A stretch of 64,000 bases of DNA, from positions 682,001-746,000 of the forward strand of contig CANLOY010000001.1 in assembly GCA_947493005.1 (NCBI GenBank). The letters are read 5' to 3'. Below, piece after piece: positions 27,038 through 37,900 of the stretch (positions within the stretch are counted from its first letter, which is position 1; each line of letters starts with the position of its first letter). The stretch is from an uncultured Roseivirga sp. (GTDB lineage Bacteria; Bacteroidota; Bacteroidia; Cytophagales; Cyclobacteriaceae). The notes below the pieces were generated by a model, which saw only the letters and a program-made list of their open reading frames with translations, had not been told where the DNA came from and ran no database searches. The translations under genes and the position numbers were made by a program.

Positions 27038-27087
27038 CGCATTAGTACTTCGCAATGCGTACTGAGCCAAACTACTCAATACGCATT
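27038..27087. terminator. Alternative stem-loops between convergent genes
   Basis: AATGCG at 27054-27059 can pair either with CGCATT at 27038-27043 or, as part of a longer arm, with TACGCATT at 27080-27087; the second fold pairs 12 of 13 positions. The two hairpins exclude each other. They sit between the MBL gene and lysC, so termination is the simplest role, although no long T-run follows. Confidence 0.4.
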
Positions 27088-27097
27088 ACTTAAATGA

Positions 27098-28417
27098 TTA
27101 AAGCCCGAACAGGTGCTCATTGAGCCTTTTCAGGGCTTTTTCTTTATTGGCACTATCGGTTAATAAGGAAATATTATGACGACTACCTCCGTAAGAAATC
27201 ATACGAATCGGAATATCTGCCAATGATTCAAAAATCTTATTCACAATTCCCTTTTGCTCGGCAACAAAGTTTCCAACTACACAAATTATGGTCTGACCCG
27301 AATCAATTTCTACCTGACCTAATTGATTCAACTCTTTAACAATTTTGTTCAGGTTAGCATCTTCATCAATGGTCACAGATACGGCTACCTCAGAAGTGGT
27401 AATCATATCAATGGAGGTCTTATACTTTTCAAATATTTCGAAAATCTTCCTAAGGAAACCATAGGCCAGAAGCATCCGCGATGACTTTACTTTAATGGCA
27501 GTAATACCATCCTTAGCAGCCAGCGCTTTTACGTCATCAGAGTTTGTTGTTTTACTTATTATTGTGCCCTTTGCCTCGGGCTGCATCGTATTCAACAACT
27601 TTACAGGAATACCATATTTCTGGGCCGGCCATATAGAAGCTGGATGAAGAATTTTTGCTCCAAAGTAGGCAAGCTCGGCAGCCTCATCAAAAGACAATTC
27701 AGCAATTGGGAACGTTTTGTCCACCACTCGTGGGTCGTTGTTGTGCATTCCATCAATATCAGTCCATATCTGAACCTCAGAAGCTTTGATTGCAGCTCCA
27801 ATTAAAGATGCCGTATAATCACTACCTCCTCTTTGCAGGTTGTCTATTTCGCCTTTGTGGTTTTTACAGATATAGCCCTGAGTAATCAATAAGGGTATAT
27901 TTTCAAACTCTGGAAGTTTGGTATTCAGAGCATCGCTGATAGCGGCAATATCAGGCTCACCTTCTTCATTTGTCTGCATAAACTCCAAAGCGGGCAAAAG
28001 GGCCGCATTAATTCCTTGCTCCTGTAAATAAAGAGTAAAAAGCTTTGTTGACATCAATTCTCCCTGAGCCAGAATATCTCTATTCAAGGCTTCATTGAAA
28101 GATATCTTTAGCGTGATTTCAAAGAACTCAAAATGCTCATCAATGATACTTCTTGCTTCACTTTGTTTGGCCTGTGAATCCAACAACTCAGCTATAAAGC
28201 CATCATAATGAGCTCTTAACGTATCAATCCTATCTTTTGCTTCTGGTTTTTTGCCTGCTGCCAAAGACTCACCAAGCCCGACTAGTGCATTAGTAGTTCC
28301 TGATAGTGCAGAAAGTACGACTACCTTTGGCTCATCGTTTCTTGTGATAATCTGAGCAACGGATTTCATCCGTTCCGGCTTACCAACCGAAGTGCCTCCA
28401 AATTTTAATACTTGCAT
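27098..28417 (-). CDS. lysC: Aspartate kinase
   Basis: A 439-residue monofunctional aspartokinase, first enzyme of the Lys/Thr/Met pathway, making aspartyl-4-phosphate from aspartate and ATP. The N-terminal motif VLKFGGTSVGKPERM binds ATP; QRGGSDYTASLIGAAIKA and TDIDGMHNNDPRVV are the family substrate and nucleotide motifs. Two ACT domains at the C-terminus (about 305-439, with SSRMLLAYGFLRKIFEIF and VVGNFVAEQKGIVNKIFE) should allow feedback control. No homoserine dehydrogenase domain is fused. It is 12 bp downstream of ribH and probably in the same transcript. Confidence 0.94.
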   Translation of the reverse strand: MQVLKFGGTSVGKPERMKSVAQIITRNDEPKVVVLSALSGTTNALVGLGESLAAGKKPEAKDRIDTLRAHYDGFIAELLDSQAKQSEARSIIDEHFEFFEITLKISFNEALNRDILAQGELMSTKLFTLYLQEQGINAALLPALEFMQTNEEGEPDIAAISDALNTKLPEFENIPLLITQGYICKNHKGEIDNLQRGGSDYTASLIGAAIKASEVQIWTDIDGMHNNDPRVVDKTFPIAELSFDEAAELAYFGAKILHPASIWPAQKYGIPVKLLNTMQPEAKGTIISKTTNSDDVKALAAKDGITAIKVKSSRMLLAYGFLRKIFEIFEKYKTSIDMITTSEVAVSVTIDEDANLNKIVKELNQLGQVEIDSGQTIICVVGNFVAEQKGIVNKIFESLADIPIRMISYGGSRHNISLLTDSANKEKALKRLNEHLFGL

Positions 28418-28429
28418 GGTTTGATGGAA

Positions 28430-28906
28430 TTAAAAACCTAACATTTTGATGGCAGTAATGGCAGCTTCGTCTCCTTTATTACCATACTTTCCTCCTGCTC
28501 TATCCAAAGCTTGTTTTTGAGTGTTTGGTGTCAGCACTCCAAAAATTACAGGTTTATTGTACTTCAGTGAAACGTTAGTTATTCCATGAGCCACGGCATC
28601 ACAGATAAAATCGAAATGCTTTGTTTCTCCTTGGACTACACAACCAATGCAAATCACAGCATCAATACCTTCTTCCTGAGCCATCCATTGTGCAGCAAGT
28701 GACAGCTCAAAGCTTCCAGGAACATTTTTTCTTATGATATTGCTCTTGGTAGCGCCATGCCCTACCAATGTTTCAAAAGCTCCCTGATACAAAGCTTCTG
28801 TTACCTCTTCATTCCATTCAGATACAACAATTGCAAATTTGCTTTCGCTAATATCTTTTACATTCTTGTTAGTGTAATCGCTTAGGTTTTTTTCGCTTGA
28901 TGCCAT
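28430..28906 (-). CDS. ribH: 6,7-dimethyl-8-ribityllumazine synthase
   Basis: A 158-residue enzyme of riboflavin synthesis that condenses the ribityl-amino-pyrimidinedione with 3,4-dihydroxy-2-butanone 4-phosphate. Start ATG at 28906 (MASSEKNLSDYTN); the frame stays open to 28957 only through non-ATG codons. Motifs VVSEWNEEVTEAL, VPGSFELSLAAQWMA and CVVQGETKHFDFICDAV (catalytic His in the last) are diagnostic. No FMN-riboswitch element is seen; instead an intrinsic terminator lies 13 bp before the start. Downstream is lysC, 12 bp away. Confidence 0.96.
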   Translation of the reverse strand: MASSEKNLSDYTNKNVKDISESKFAIVVSEWNEEVTEALYQGAFETLVGHGATKSNIIRKNVPGSFELSLAAQWMAQEEGIDAVICIGCVVQGETKHFDFICDAVAHGITNVSLKYNKPVIFGVLTPNTQKQALDRAGGKYGNKGDEAAITAIKMLGF

Positions 28907-28918
28907 AGTTCTATAAAC

Positions 28919-28949
28919 AAAAAAAGGTAAGACATTTTGCCTTACCTTT
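28919..28949 (-). terminator. Intrinsic terminator immediately before ribH
   Basis: Minus-strand hairpin AAAGGTAAG/CTTACCTTT with one inner mismatch, a 5-nt loop and seven T. It ends the TPR gene transcript but lies only 13 bp upstream of the ribH ATG, so it may also act as an attenuator or as the end of a hidden ribH promoter (TACCTTTT at 28929-28922). Confidence 0.7.
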
Positions 28950-28971
28950 AGATTCAATTTTTTCTTAAAAT

Positions 28972-29661
28972 TTATTTTCCGGCAAGGACTTCTAATCTGG
29001 CCTTATGTTTTCGAGCCTCGCTGTACTCAGAAGCGTCCTTGTAATCGTTAAGTATAATATCTAATGCCTTGATAGCTGATGTATAATCAGAAGACTTCTC
29101 ATAAGCAAGTGAAGCATTCAATAGGTAACCCGGAGAAAAATACTGATCTTCTACTGTTTCAGCAGCATTCATGTAATTCTTGGCCGCATCTGTAAAATTA
29201 CCCAACTCCATATAGGCATCGCCCAAAAGCTTGTTAGCTCTTGCCTGAACAATTTCTTCAGACGTGCTGAATTTGCTTAGGTAATCTACAGCCTCATCAT
29301 ATTTCCTTTGCTTAAGGTAAGCAGCTCCAGCATAGAAGTGGGCTAAATTTGCTACCTCAGTTCCACTGTAAATGTCAATAATATCTAAGAAGCCAAGATT
29401 ACGACCATCACCTAGAAGTGCTGACTCAAGGCTGTCTTTTTCGTAATAGTATTGTGCTTGAAAAATCTCGTTTTGAGCTTTATCGTTCTTCTTACTTTTC
29501 TGAATATCAATAATGAAATATCCAGCTGTTCCTAAAATCAGAACAAGCCCTACAATAGCTCCAATAAAGCCCGAAGGCCCTACTTCTTTCTTGAACTTAT
29601 CTATTGAGTTCCCTCCTTGTGGAGCTGTTTTGGTTTCCTCTGAAGAAGTATTCTTCGTCAT
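28972..29661 (-). CDS. Membrane-anchored tetratricopeptide repeat protein
   Basis: A 229-residue protein. I start at MTKNTSSEETK because the upstream in-frame TTG at 29682 overlaps the predicted -7 box. A polar N-terminus is followed by one transmembrane helix (about residues 30-52, GFIGAIVGLVLILGTAGYFI), then TPR-like helix pairs (YYEKDSLESALLGDG, AHFYAGAAYLKQRKYDEAVDYLSKF, YMELGNFTDAAKNYMNAA, YEKSSDYTSAIKALDIIL). The plan resembles YfgM-type periplasmic TPR proteins, which assist protein export; this is by analogy. In my experience, this gene next to ribH is a common arrangement in Bacteroidota. Confidence 0.88.
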   Translation of the reverse strand: MTKNTSSEETKTAPQGGNSIDKFKKEVGPSGFIGAIVGLVLILGTAGYFIIDIQKSKKNDKAQNEIFQAQYYYEKDSLESALLGDGRNLGFLDIIDIYSGTEVANLAHFYAGAAYLKQRKYDEAVDYLSKFSTSEEIVQARANKLLGDAYMELGNFTDAAKNYMNAAETVEDQYFSPGYLLNASLAYEKSSDYTSAIKALDIILNDYKDASEYSEARKHKARLEVLAGK

Positions 29662-29679
29662 TTCTTGAAAATTAGGTCG

Positions 29680-29687
29680 CAAATATA
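29680..29687 (-). promoter_or_regulatory. Predicted -7 element for the TPR gene
   Basis: Minus strand TATATTTG, an exact TAnnTTTG match, 18 bp before the ATG at 29661. A TTG, partial -33, lies about 17 bp further up. It overlaps the alternative TTG start, which helps decide the gene start. Confidence 0.55.
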
Positions 29688-29717
29688 AAGAAAATGTTGG
29701 ATAACAATGCTTTAAAC

Positions 29718-30749
29718 CTATTCCATTATATAAGGATAGTCTTCTTGCGCATAAACATCCATATATGCTTCTGAAGGGTCCGGGTATGGAGACTCCTCAC
29801 CAAACTTCACGCATTCCTCAACTTCCGCCTTGATGCGCTTGTCCATTTCCTTCAATTCTTCTTCCGTAGCCCATTTGCTATCAAGAATCTTGGATCTCAC
29901 CTGTTCTATTGGATCTCTGTCCTTATACTCAGCTACTTCCTCTTTGGTTCTGTATTTAGCTGGGTCAGACATTGAATGTCCTTTGTAACGGTATGTTCTG
30001 AATTCAAGCAAAGTCGGTCCATCACCTCTTCTAGCTCTGTCGGCAGCTTCTTCAACAGCAACATGCACATTCTCTGGATGCATTGCATCGACAGGAGCAG
30101 CAGGCATATCATAAGATTCGGCAAGCGTATATAACTCTCTTACATTTGATGTTCTTTCAACAGAAGTACCCATTGCATACCCATTGTTTTCAATCACAAA
30201 GATCACAGGTAGTTTCCATGTCATTGCCATATTCAATGCTTCGTGAAAAGCACCTTGTCTTACCGCACCGTCTCCCATCATACAGATACAAAGGTTATCT
30301 GTTTTATTATACTTTTCTGCAAAAGCAATACCTGCTCCAAGGGGCACTTGTCCTCCTACAATACCATGGCCTCCAAAGAATCCTTTTTCCTTGTCGAACA
30401 TGTGCATAGAACCTCCCTTACCTTTAGAAATCCCTGTTGCCTTGGCCATCAACTCTGCCATGACTTTCTTAGGGTCTGAGCCTAATGCCAAAGGATGCCC
30501 ATGGTCACGATAGGCCGTAATCCATTTATCACCTTCTTTCAATGCACTAACGGAACCACTTGAACAGGCTTCTTGCCCAATATACAAGTGACAAAAACCC
30601 TTAATTTTCTGCTGACCATATAATTGGCCAGCTTTTTCTTCAAACCTTCTTTGTAGCAACATGTTCTCAAACCAAAACATATAGTCGTCTTTAGAGAACT
30701 TTGGTTTTTTAGTTGCTTTTGCTTTGCTTGTTCCTTTCGCTGCAGCCAT
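29718..30749 (-). CDS. pdhA: Pyruvate dehydrogenase E1 component, alpha subunit
   Basis: A 343-residue thiamine-diphosphate enzyme subunit that, with E1 beta, decarboxylates pyruvate for acetyl-CoA formation. The ThDP motif runs from MGDGAVRQGAFHEAL to IENNGYAMGTSVERTS. YRYKGHSMSDPAKYRT is the conserved loop that carries the regulatory serine in mitochondrial homologues. A lysine/alanine-rich N-terminal leader of about 20 residues precedes the domain. The beta subunit and E2 are not in this window, so the complex is split on the chromosome. A branched-chain 2-oxoacid substrate is less likely. Confidence 0.93.
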   Translation of the reverse strand: MAAAKGTSKAKATKKPKFSKDDYMFWFENMLLQRRFEEKAGQLYGQQKIKGFCHLYIGQEACSSGSVSALKEGDKWITAYRDHGHPLALGSDPKKVMAELMAKATGISKGKGGSMHMFDKEKGFFGGHGIVGGQVPLGAGIAFAEKYNKTDNLCICMMGDGAVRQGAFHEALNMAMTWKLPVIFVIENNGYAMGTSVERTSNVRELYTLAESYDMPAAPVDAMHPENVHVAVEEAADRARRGDGPTLLEFRTYRYKGHSMSDPAKYRTKEEVAEYKDRDPIEQVRSKILDSKWATEEELKEMDKRIKAEVEECVKFGEESPYPDPSEAYMDVYAQEDYPYIME

Positions 30750-30841
30750 AGCTTTATATTTTCTAAGGGAAATTCCCTCTTATCTTCATTTATTCAAACA
30801 GGACTGCGAAAATAAGACAAAAACCCTCAACTTTGAAATTA

Positions 30842-31945
30842 ATGCACCTGGAATCTATTAGGCTATCCAATTTCAAAAATTATGCTTCTGCCAATCTGGA
30901 GTTTTCCAGGGATATCAATTGTTTCCTTGGCAAAAACGGAAGTGGTAAAACCAACCTATTAGATGCAGTTTTTTACTTGTCTTTTACTAAGAGTGCATTT
31001 CAGACACAAGATGCTCAGTGCGTACTTCACAATGAACAATTCTTCTCCATTAAAGGGTCGTTTAACCTTGACGAGAAGGAAAGGGTGGTGTTATGTGGTT
31101 TGCAAACAGGTAAAAAGAAGTTGGTTAAACTTGATGACAAGCCATATAAAAAAGCCAGTGAACATATAGGCAAATTTCCAATAGTGCTTATTGCACCTAA
31201 TGATACCGATGTAATTCGCGGAACAAGTGAGGATAGGCGTAAATTCTTTGATGCTATTATTTCGCAAGTTGATACTCCATACTTACAAAATCTTATTCAA
31301 TACAATCATGCCCTTAAGCAAAGGAACAGCTTGCTAAAGCAATTTGCAGAGCGTGATTACTTTGATAAAGACTTACTAGAACCATTCGATGAAAAGCTGA
31401 TCACGTTGGGAAATGAGATTTATAAAATTCGAAAAGCATTTCTCTCTTCGTTTCAGGATATGGTCAAAAGTCATTATCAAAACTTATCTGAAGGAAGCGA
31501 AGACATTGACCTGCTCTACGAATCTCACTTTGCTGAGGATGTCAGGGCAAGGTTTGCTGAAAACCAGAAAAAAGACTTGATTCTAAAACGCACCAACGTG
31601 GGTATACATAAGGATGATTTTCCGTTTTTAATGGGAGGCCTGCCAATAAGAAAGTTTGGTTCTCAGGGGCAGCAAAAATCATATCTCATTTCATTAAAGC
31701 TTGCCAACTTTGATTACCTGCTGGATAAAAAAGAGGTTAAGCCATTACTCTTACTGGATGATATTTTCGATAAACTGGATGACCTTAGAATTGCCAAACT
31801 GATTGAAATGGTAGCCTCGGATAAATTCGGGCAAATTTTTGTGACTGATGCGAGGCCTGAACGCACCCGTTCAATGTTTGAAAAGATAGATCAAGATGTG
31901 AGAATGTTCCACATAGAGGACAATGTTTTGAAAACTATGGAGTAG
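30842..31945 (+). CDS. recF: DNA replication and repair protein RecF
   Basis: A 367-residue SMC-like ATPase that helps load RecA on gapped DNA. Start ATG at 30842 (MHLESIRLSNFKNY), matching the family start; the frame opens at a TTG 9 bp earlier. Walker A is GKNGSGKT at residues 30-37, the ABC signature reads GSQGQQKSYLISLKLA, and Walker B is PLLLLDDIFDKLD. It diverges from pdhA and its stop is 6 bp from the stop of the convergent macroglobulin gene. Confidence 0.96.
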   Translation: MHLESIRLSNFKNYASANLEFSRDINCFLGKNGSGKTNLLDAVFYLSFTKSAFQTQDAQCVLHNEQFFSIKGSFNLDEKERVVLCGLQTGKKKLVKLDDKPYKKASEHIGKFPIVLIAPNDTDVIRGTSEDRRKFFDAIISQVDTPYLQNLIQYNHALKQRNSLLKQFAERDYFDKDLLEPFDEKLITLGNEIYKIRKAFLSSFQDMVKSHYQNLSEGSEDIDLLYESHFAEDVRARFAENQKKDLILKRTNVGIHKDDFPFLMGGLPIRKFGSQGQQKSYLISLKLANFDYLLDKKEVKPLLLLDDIFDKLDDLRIAKLIEMVASDKFGQIFVTDARPERTRSMFEKIDQDVRMFHIEDNVLKTME

Positions 31946-31951
31946 TCTATT

Positions 31952-34900
31952 CTATTTCTTGATTGTTTTAATAACCTGAGAATTACTTCTGCTATTAAAT
32001 TCTGTAGCATACATACTTTCTACAGTAGCTATTCCGGTTGAAAAACTACCGGCATTGTTAACAATCAGTTCATACTCTAATACATATTTTCCTTTTCTAA
32101 GCTTATCAAAAAAGAAATGAATACTTGTATCATCAATACTTTGATAAGCATGGGCTCCTCCAAAATTTTTGTGTTCCGAAATTACCTCCAATGGTTCAAA
32201 CCCAGCGGCCCTGAGATCTTTTAAATGGATAAACTCCATATCTCTATCTGTAGAAAGTAGTAGCCTTACCTTAACTCTGTCTCCCACCTGAAGTGTTGTA
32301 GCATTTACTAATGGTTCACCTTTCTTTGAACCATTTAACTTAAATATTTTCTTTACCAGATTCAAAGAACCTCCACTTGACTCAATACTCTCTAGTTCTT
32401 CAAAATATTTATAGTTAATTATTCCCCAAGCCGCATTTTCGCTTTCATTTTTAATACTGACATTGGACATTTCAGGTCTAATTTCTTCTGGCCTACAAGT
32501 CTTAGATATAAACAGGTTATTTTCATTTTTACCTGAGCTGATTATAACTTCATTCCCGACTTGAATAGAAAGCTTATTTTCCTTCAGAGACCCCAGTTTA
32601 TCATTCCTAAGCAGTGCATAAATGGCAGAAGTAGTTGCTTTTGTGTTAGACCATGAATTGACTCTTTTATGTTGAAGCAACCATTTACTCAGTTCTTGGT
32701 ACCTCTTTTCATCTGGCAATATCTCTTTAAAAGCTTCCATCAATAGCGCATGAGTTTCTATCGGCATTTGATACCAATTAAAACTTGATTCATTTTCTAA
32801 CCAATACATCCCTCTTTCTTGAGATAAAGTCGAGTTCTCCTCCAAAGACCTCATAATATCCTTTGCCAAGTTTATGTCTCCTTCCCTCTGGAAGTAGAGT
32901 GCCAACATTCCTTTTGTCTGCAAACTTTGACTTTCCCAGGTTCTTTCAAATTGCTTTGAAAAGTGGGTTATGGCTTCTTGTAAACTATTGTCCGTGTATA
33001 GAGAATCGTAAAAACTTCTCGCATACAAATAGTGAATCTGACTGGATTTGCTGTACTGATTAACGCCTTCTTTGAACATCTTATAATCTTTGACTAATTG
33101 ATTATCTAAATAGTCAAAAGCCTCATCAATGAGGTCTTCGGTTTTTTCTCTGTCCAGATTTATTCCTATGTGCTTTAACTGTCCAAAACCTGCAACAATG
33201 TGAGTAGTGATTGTCCTATTAGCTATATCTCCTCCGAACCATGGAAACCCTCCATTGTCTAATTGCAATTGACTAAGCTTATTAATTGCAGCATCTAATT
33301 GTTGTTGTATTGAGTCTGTTGCCAATAACCTTGCAAGGTTTTGTAATCTTTCTTTTTCGTTTTTGGCATCAAACAACCATGGTGTCTCCTTAAGTGCAAT
33401 AGACCTTAGGGCATCATTGTGAAATAAAGGGCCAGGGCTTTCATCTGCTGACCAACTGCTAATTAATGACCTCAATTTTGAGCTTTCTTTTGTCAGATGA
33501 TTACCCACTGCATTTGCAAAAAACCTGGAAAAAGTTTGTTCACTACACTCATATGGAAACTCTATCAAATAGGGTAAGGACTGAAGTGCATTCCAAATTG
33601 GGTTACTTGTAAATTCAAACGTTAATGAATGATCTGTTTTTGTATCAGAATTCTTTGCTAAGGCTTTAAGGTTGTATGTCTTTTCCTCCTCTGGACTAAT
33701 CCACATAGGTTGACTTTCTGTTACCAGAATTCGGTTGGACAATACAGGCAAGTAGTTTTCTTCTCCATCTGTAAAACCATTGGCCGAAGCCAATATCTTG
33801 TACTTTATTCCTGAAATACCTTTAGGGATAGTAATCTTCCATTCTAGTGATTCATTCCCTTTTTCAGACAGATTGAATCTTTTGTCCTTTTTCTCTCCAG
33901 CTACAAGGATTTCCAGAGGTGAACCATCTTCAGGATTTAAGAATTCAAGCCTTGCTACACCAGTCATTTGTAAATTGCTCAGACTAGCCACTTTTACTGA
34001 AATTAGTAAGCTATCTGTTTCGCGAACAAAACGTGGGAGGTTAGGAATTACCATTAACTGCTTTTGAGTCTGTATAGTATTGACTAGCAAAGCACTTGAT
34101 AATGACTTTGTGTGCGCTAACAACTGAAGTTTCCATTTGGTCAAAGATTCTGGTGCAGTAAAACTAAAACTGACTTCCCCCTTTTTATTTGTTCTTAAAT
34201 GAGGAAAAAAGAAGGCGGTTTCATTAAAGTTTGTTCTGGTTTGAATACTACTTAATAGTGCCTCTTGAGCTTTTTTCCCTTCTTTTGTGGTTAACATAAT
34301 TACTCCATTCGCAGCTCTTGAACCATAGAGTGTCGCTGCCGATGTGCCTTTCAGCACTTCATACTCAGCAACCTCACTAAAATCAATATCACTAAAATTA
34401 CTTTCTAACAATACACCGTCTACCACTATCAATGGCGCATTCTTCCCTGACAATGAACTTGCCCCTCTTATTTGAATGCTTCGTGCATTCCCAGGCCCGA
34501 AATTAGAAGCTGAAGTAACTCGAATACCTCGTACTTTTCCAGCTAAAAATGTTCCCGCATCAGTTGCACTTACTTGTTTCAATACTCGTTCTTCAACGGA
34601 AGAGACAGTAAAAGTCAACTTTTTTGTCGGTGTGCTTGCTCTATATCCCGTTACAACTATATCATCCAATTTCGTCCCTTGTGGCATAAGTTGTACATCA
34701 AAATAATTGTCAAAATGAGTTTTAACTTCTACAGTTGAATATTTTGGATAGCTTATTATAATGGTATTCTGGGGCTTAACTTGCAATGAAAATTCACCTT
34801 TAGTATTAGTGAGTGTTACAACTTCAGAGTTCACCAGTTTGACTTTTGCATTTGTCAATACACGTCCAAAATGATCTCTGATTATTCCCTTGATAAAACC

Positions 34901-37900
34901 TTTTTCGATATCATCATGCCTTTCCCAACGTACCCTACTGACATAAGGGTTTAGGAAATCATCAAAGTATTTGTCTTGCGCTCTTTTAGGATTGATAAAA
35001 TCATAGCCAAACCAATTAAGAACATAATTTGATTTGGCAGGAAGGCTGGTTACTGCATAGGCATATCTACCCGAAGAAAGGTGGTAATCAGAAAAATTAT
35101 TCCCTACATAAATCCTCTTACTATAAGAAGAAGAGTTATAAAAGAAGGGGTCGTAATGCCACCAGTGTTCTGCAAATTGATCTAAGGAAGTATCATACAT
35201 TGAAGCAAGCAGTTCTGCTTCTAACTTATCTTTTTTACTTCCCTTCAACTTAAAGCTCCAAACCTCTTTCTCTCCTGGTTCAAGTTTGTTTCTAAAAGAA
35301 GTTGTTTCTAATTCAAGAGTAGATTTTGGATAAGGTACATTGACCGCTATTTGACCAGACTCAGCATATCCTTTTCCCTGAGCCAGGTAAGTAATATTGA
35401 ACCCTCCCAAATCTTTCTCTGAGATAGGTAAGTTGAGTACTTGAGTACTATTGCTTAGGCTGAAAAGATATTCTTTAGCACCTCTATCTCCCCTATCAAG
35501 AATCATGGTCAGAAATATTTTTTCGAGACTAGTGCGCATCGTGAGCCCTACATTCTCTCCTGGTTTATATACCTCTTTATCTATATTCAATTCAATGAAT
35601 GTCGGCTCGGTTTTAACTTCCTTATCATTGACTATTGTTACTTTTTGGGTAGTCTTGTGACGAATAATATCATTTAGTTCAAACTCTATTCTGTACTCTC
35701 CAGCTTCCCAGTTTTTAGCACTAGCAATACGTAATGTGTCCATCTCTTTTGAGACCTTTTGTTCAAAGATCAATTCTCCAATCGTTTGCTTTTTCGCATT
35801 CTCAAAAGGTTCTAAAGGAAATAATTCTTCAAACTTTTCTTTAGTTATTGTCGGCAAATCTGGAGCAGACCAAATTCGGTCTTTCATTGGAGAATTAGTG
35901 GGTTCAAGTTTATAAATGGACAACTTTCCTCCTATTTTTAATGTCTGCCCATTTAAGTTCTTTTCTGTTAACAATAGCTTTAGAGGGCTCCCATATGTCA
36001 GTTCTGAAAGAGTAGCGATATAAGCATTCGCTTTATGATAGCCTACTTTCAGGTTTTGTTGCATCGACCGTGTTTCTCCATTAAGATCAGTCACGTCAAC
36101 ACTCAATTGATAATCAAAAACAGGTAGTTGATCTCTTTCATTTTCAGCTTTGCCTTCGGCAAGAAACTTAACCTGAAAAACACCTTCATTATTTGTTTCT
36201 GTTATACCTTCATGAATCACTTTGCGATCATTGACTCTCGAGTTATAATAGTCTGTTGTTCTTCGTTTATTATACCCAGTTCTTTTGACTGTGTACTTTA
36301 CTGAAGCATTGGAAATATCACTTCCTGCTAAAGAAATAGCCTTCCCTTCATAGACAACACTGTCACCTAGTACGTACGCTTTTTTTATAGGTAAACCTTG
36401 AACTTCGAACTTTGGTCTTTTGTAATTCTCTACTCGAAAACTGTGGCTAGTTCCATAGAAATCATCCATTTCCTCATCATAAAGTTTACTATCAGAGTCT
36501 CCCTCAACTACCTCAATTTCAAAGCTACCTGGGAGTACAGATTTAGGAATTCTTAAAGAATCACTGAACGAGCCATACTCATTTGTCAAAAAGGTCTTCT
36601 CATAAATTTCATCAAAGTTTGCATCGTAAATTGTAACAATTACTTCCTCTGAAGCAACTATCCCTTTCTTTCCAGCTTTGTTTTTACCCAGGATGCCTTT
36701 GTAATACAGCATCTGCCCTGGCCTATATATTGCACGGTCTGTAAAAACATCAGCTTTCACAATTAACTCATCAGCTTTATCAGTGTATTTGTTTCCTGTG
36801 GAGAATCGAAGATTCTCAAAAACCGTTGTATCCCCATTTACAGAAACCGTTGCTTTCACATTGTAAAACCTTGTTCTTGCATTGTAATAAATACGTCCAT
36901 TCGAATTAGACTTCAATGAGATGTTAAAGCTGGCATTACTATCATTTCGACTTGCTTCTAGCTTTACCATAGCCCCAACAATAGGTTTTCCTGTCTCTCT
37001 ATCAGAAATCAGGTATTCATTGCCAACCTTACTAGGCAGTTCTATCAGTGTGTGATTTGTTACTTGAAAAGCGCCACGTTGCAAAACGTTCTTTTGATCA
37101 GGGTCATATGCCACCAAAAGGTAAGCTCCACTTGTTAGTGGCTCTATCAATATTTCGGTAGCATGTTTTTGATAATCACTTGTCGAAGGAAGTGTTGAGG
37201 TCCACTTTCTTACTGTTCTTAATTCATTGATTTTTTCTAACAAATCATCTCCACTATAGCTTTTCAATAATTGAGTTTGCTCCCTGTTGCCTTTATAAAC
37301 CACAAAGTTTACTTCCTTCTGATTCTTAAATTCCACAAGGATTCTAGAAAACTGATCGGCAGCAACAAATTCTTCTTGTCGAATGTCAAGAGTTGAAAGT
37401 TCAATTGTTAACATCAGTGCATAAGCCTGTCTTGCCTCAAATGTCTTTGGTGTTGCCTTTATAATTTCTTTACACACCTCATAAGCTTCTTTTTTTGCCC
37501 AACGATGTGTGGTGTCTCCTCGGTAACTGAAGCGATTACCCAATTCATTCAATGCATCGGCTTTAGCCATTTCAACCAGAGCTTGTTCATGACTGTTACC
37601 AATACCAGATAGTTTGTCAAGTATCAACAGATAAGATTGAGTCGAAATCACTCTTTTACTTTTCAGCCATTTTAATCTATAAACCTCCCAATTCAAGTAG
37701 GCAATATTGTCGCCTTCACTTTTATGCTTTAAAAGTATTTCTTGAATCAGTTTGAGCCCCCGGCTTAACAAAGGCTTCTCATCATTGTCATCAATAGATA
37801 GGCTCAAAAAATTTTCTGAGTTCCAAATATCTTCCTGATTAGTAAGCCATTTTAAATTGTTCAGATATGATTTCTGGAAGTCCTTGAGATAGAATTTTAA

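Noticed and set aside
28907-28971. FMN riboswitch upstream of ribH
   Set aside because: The region is too short and holds only a terminator hairpin; no RFN-element motifs are visible.
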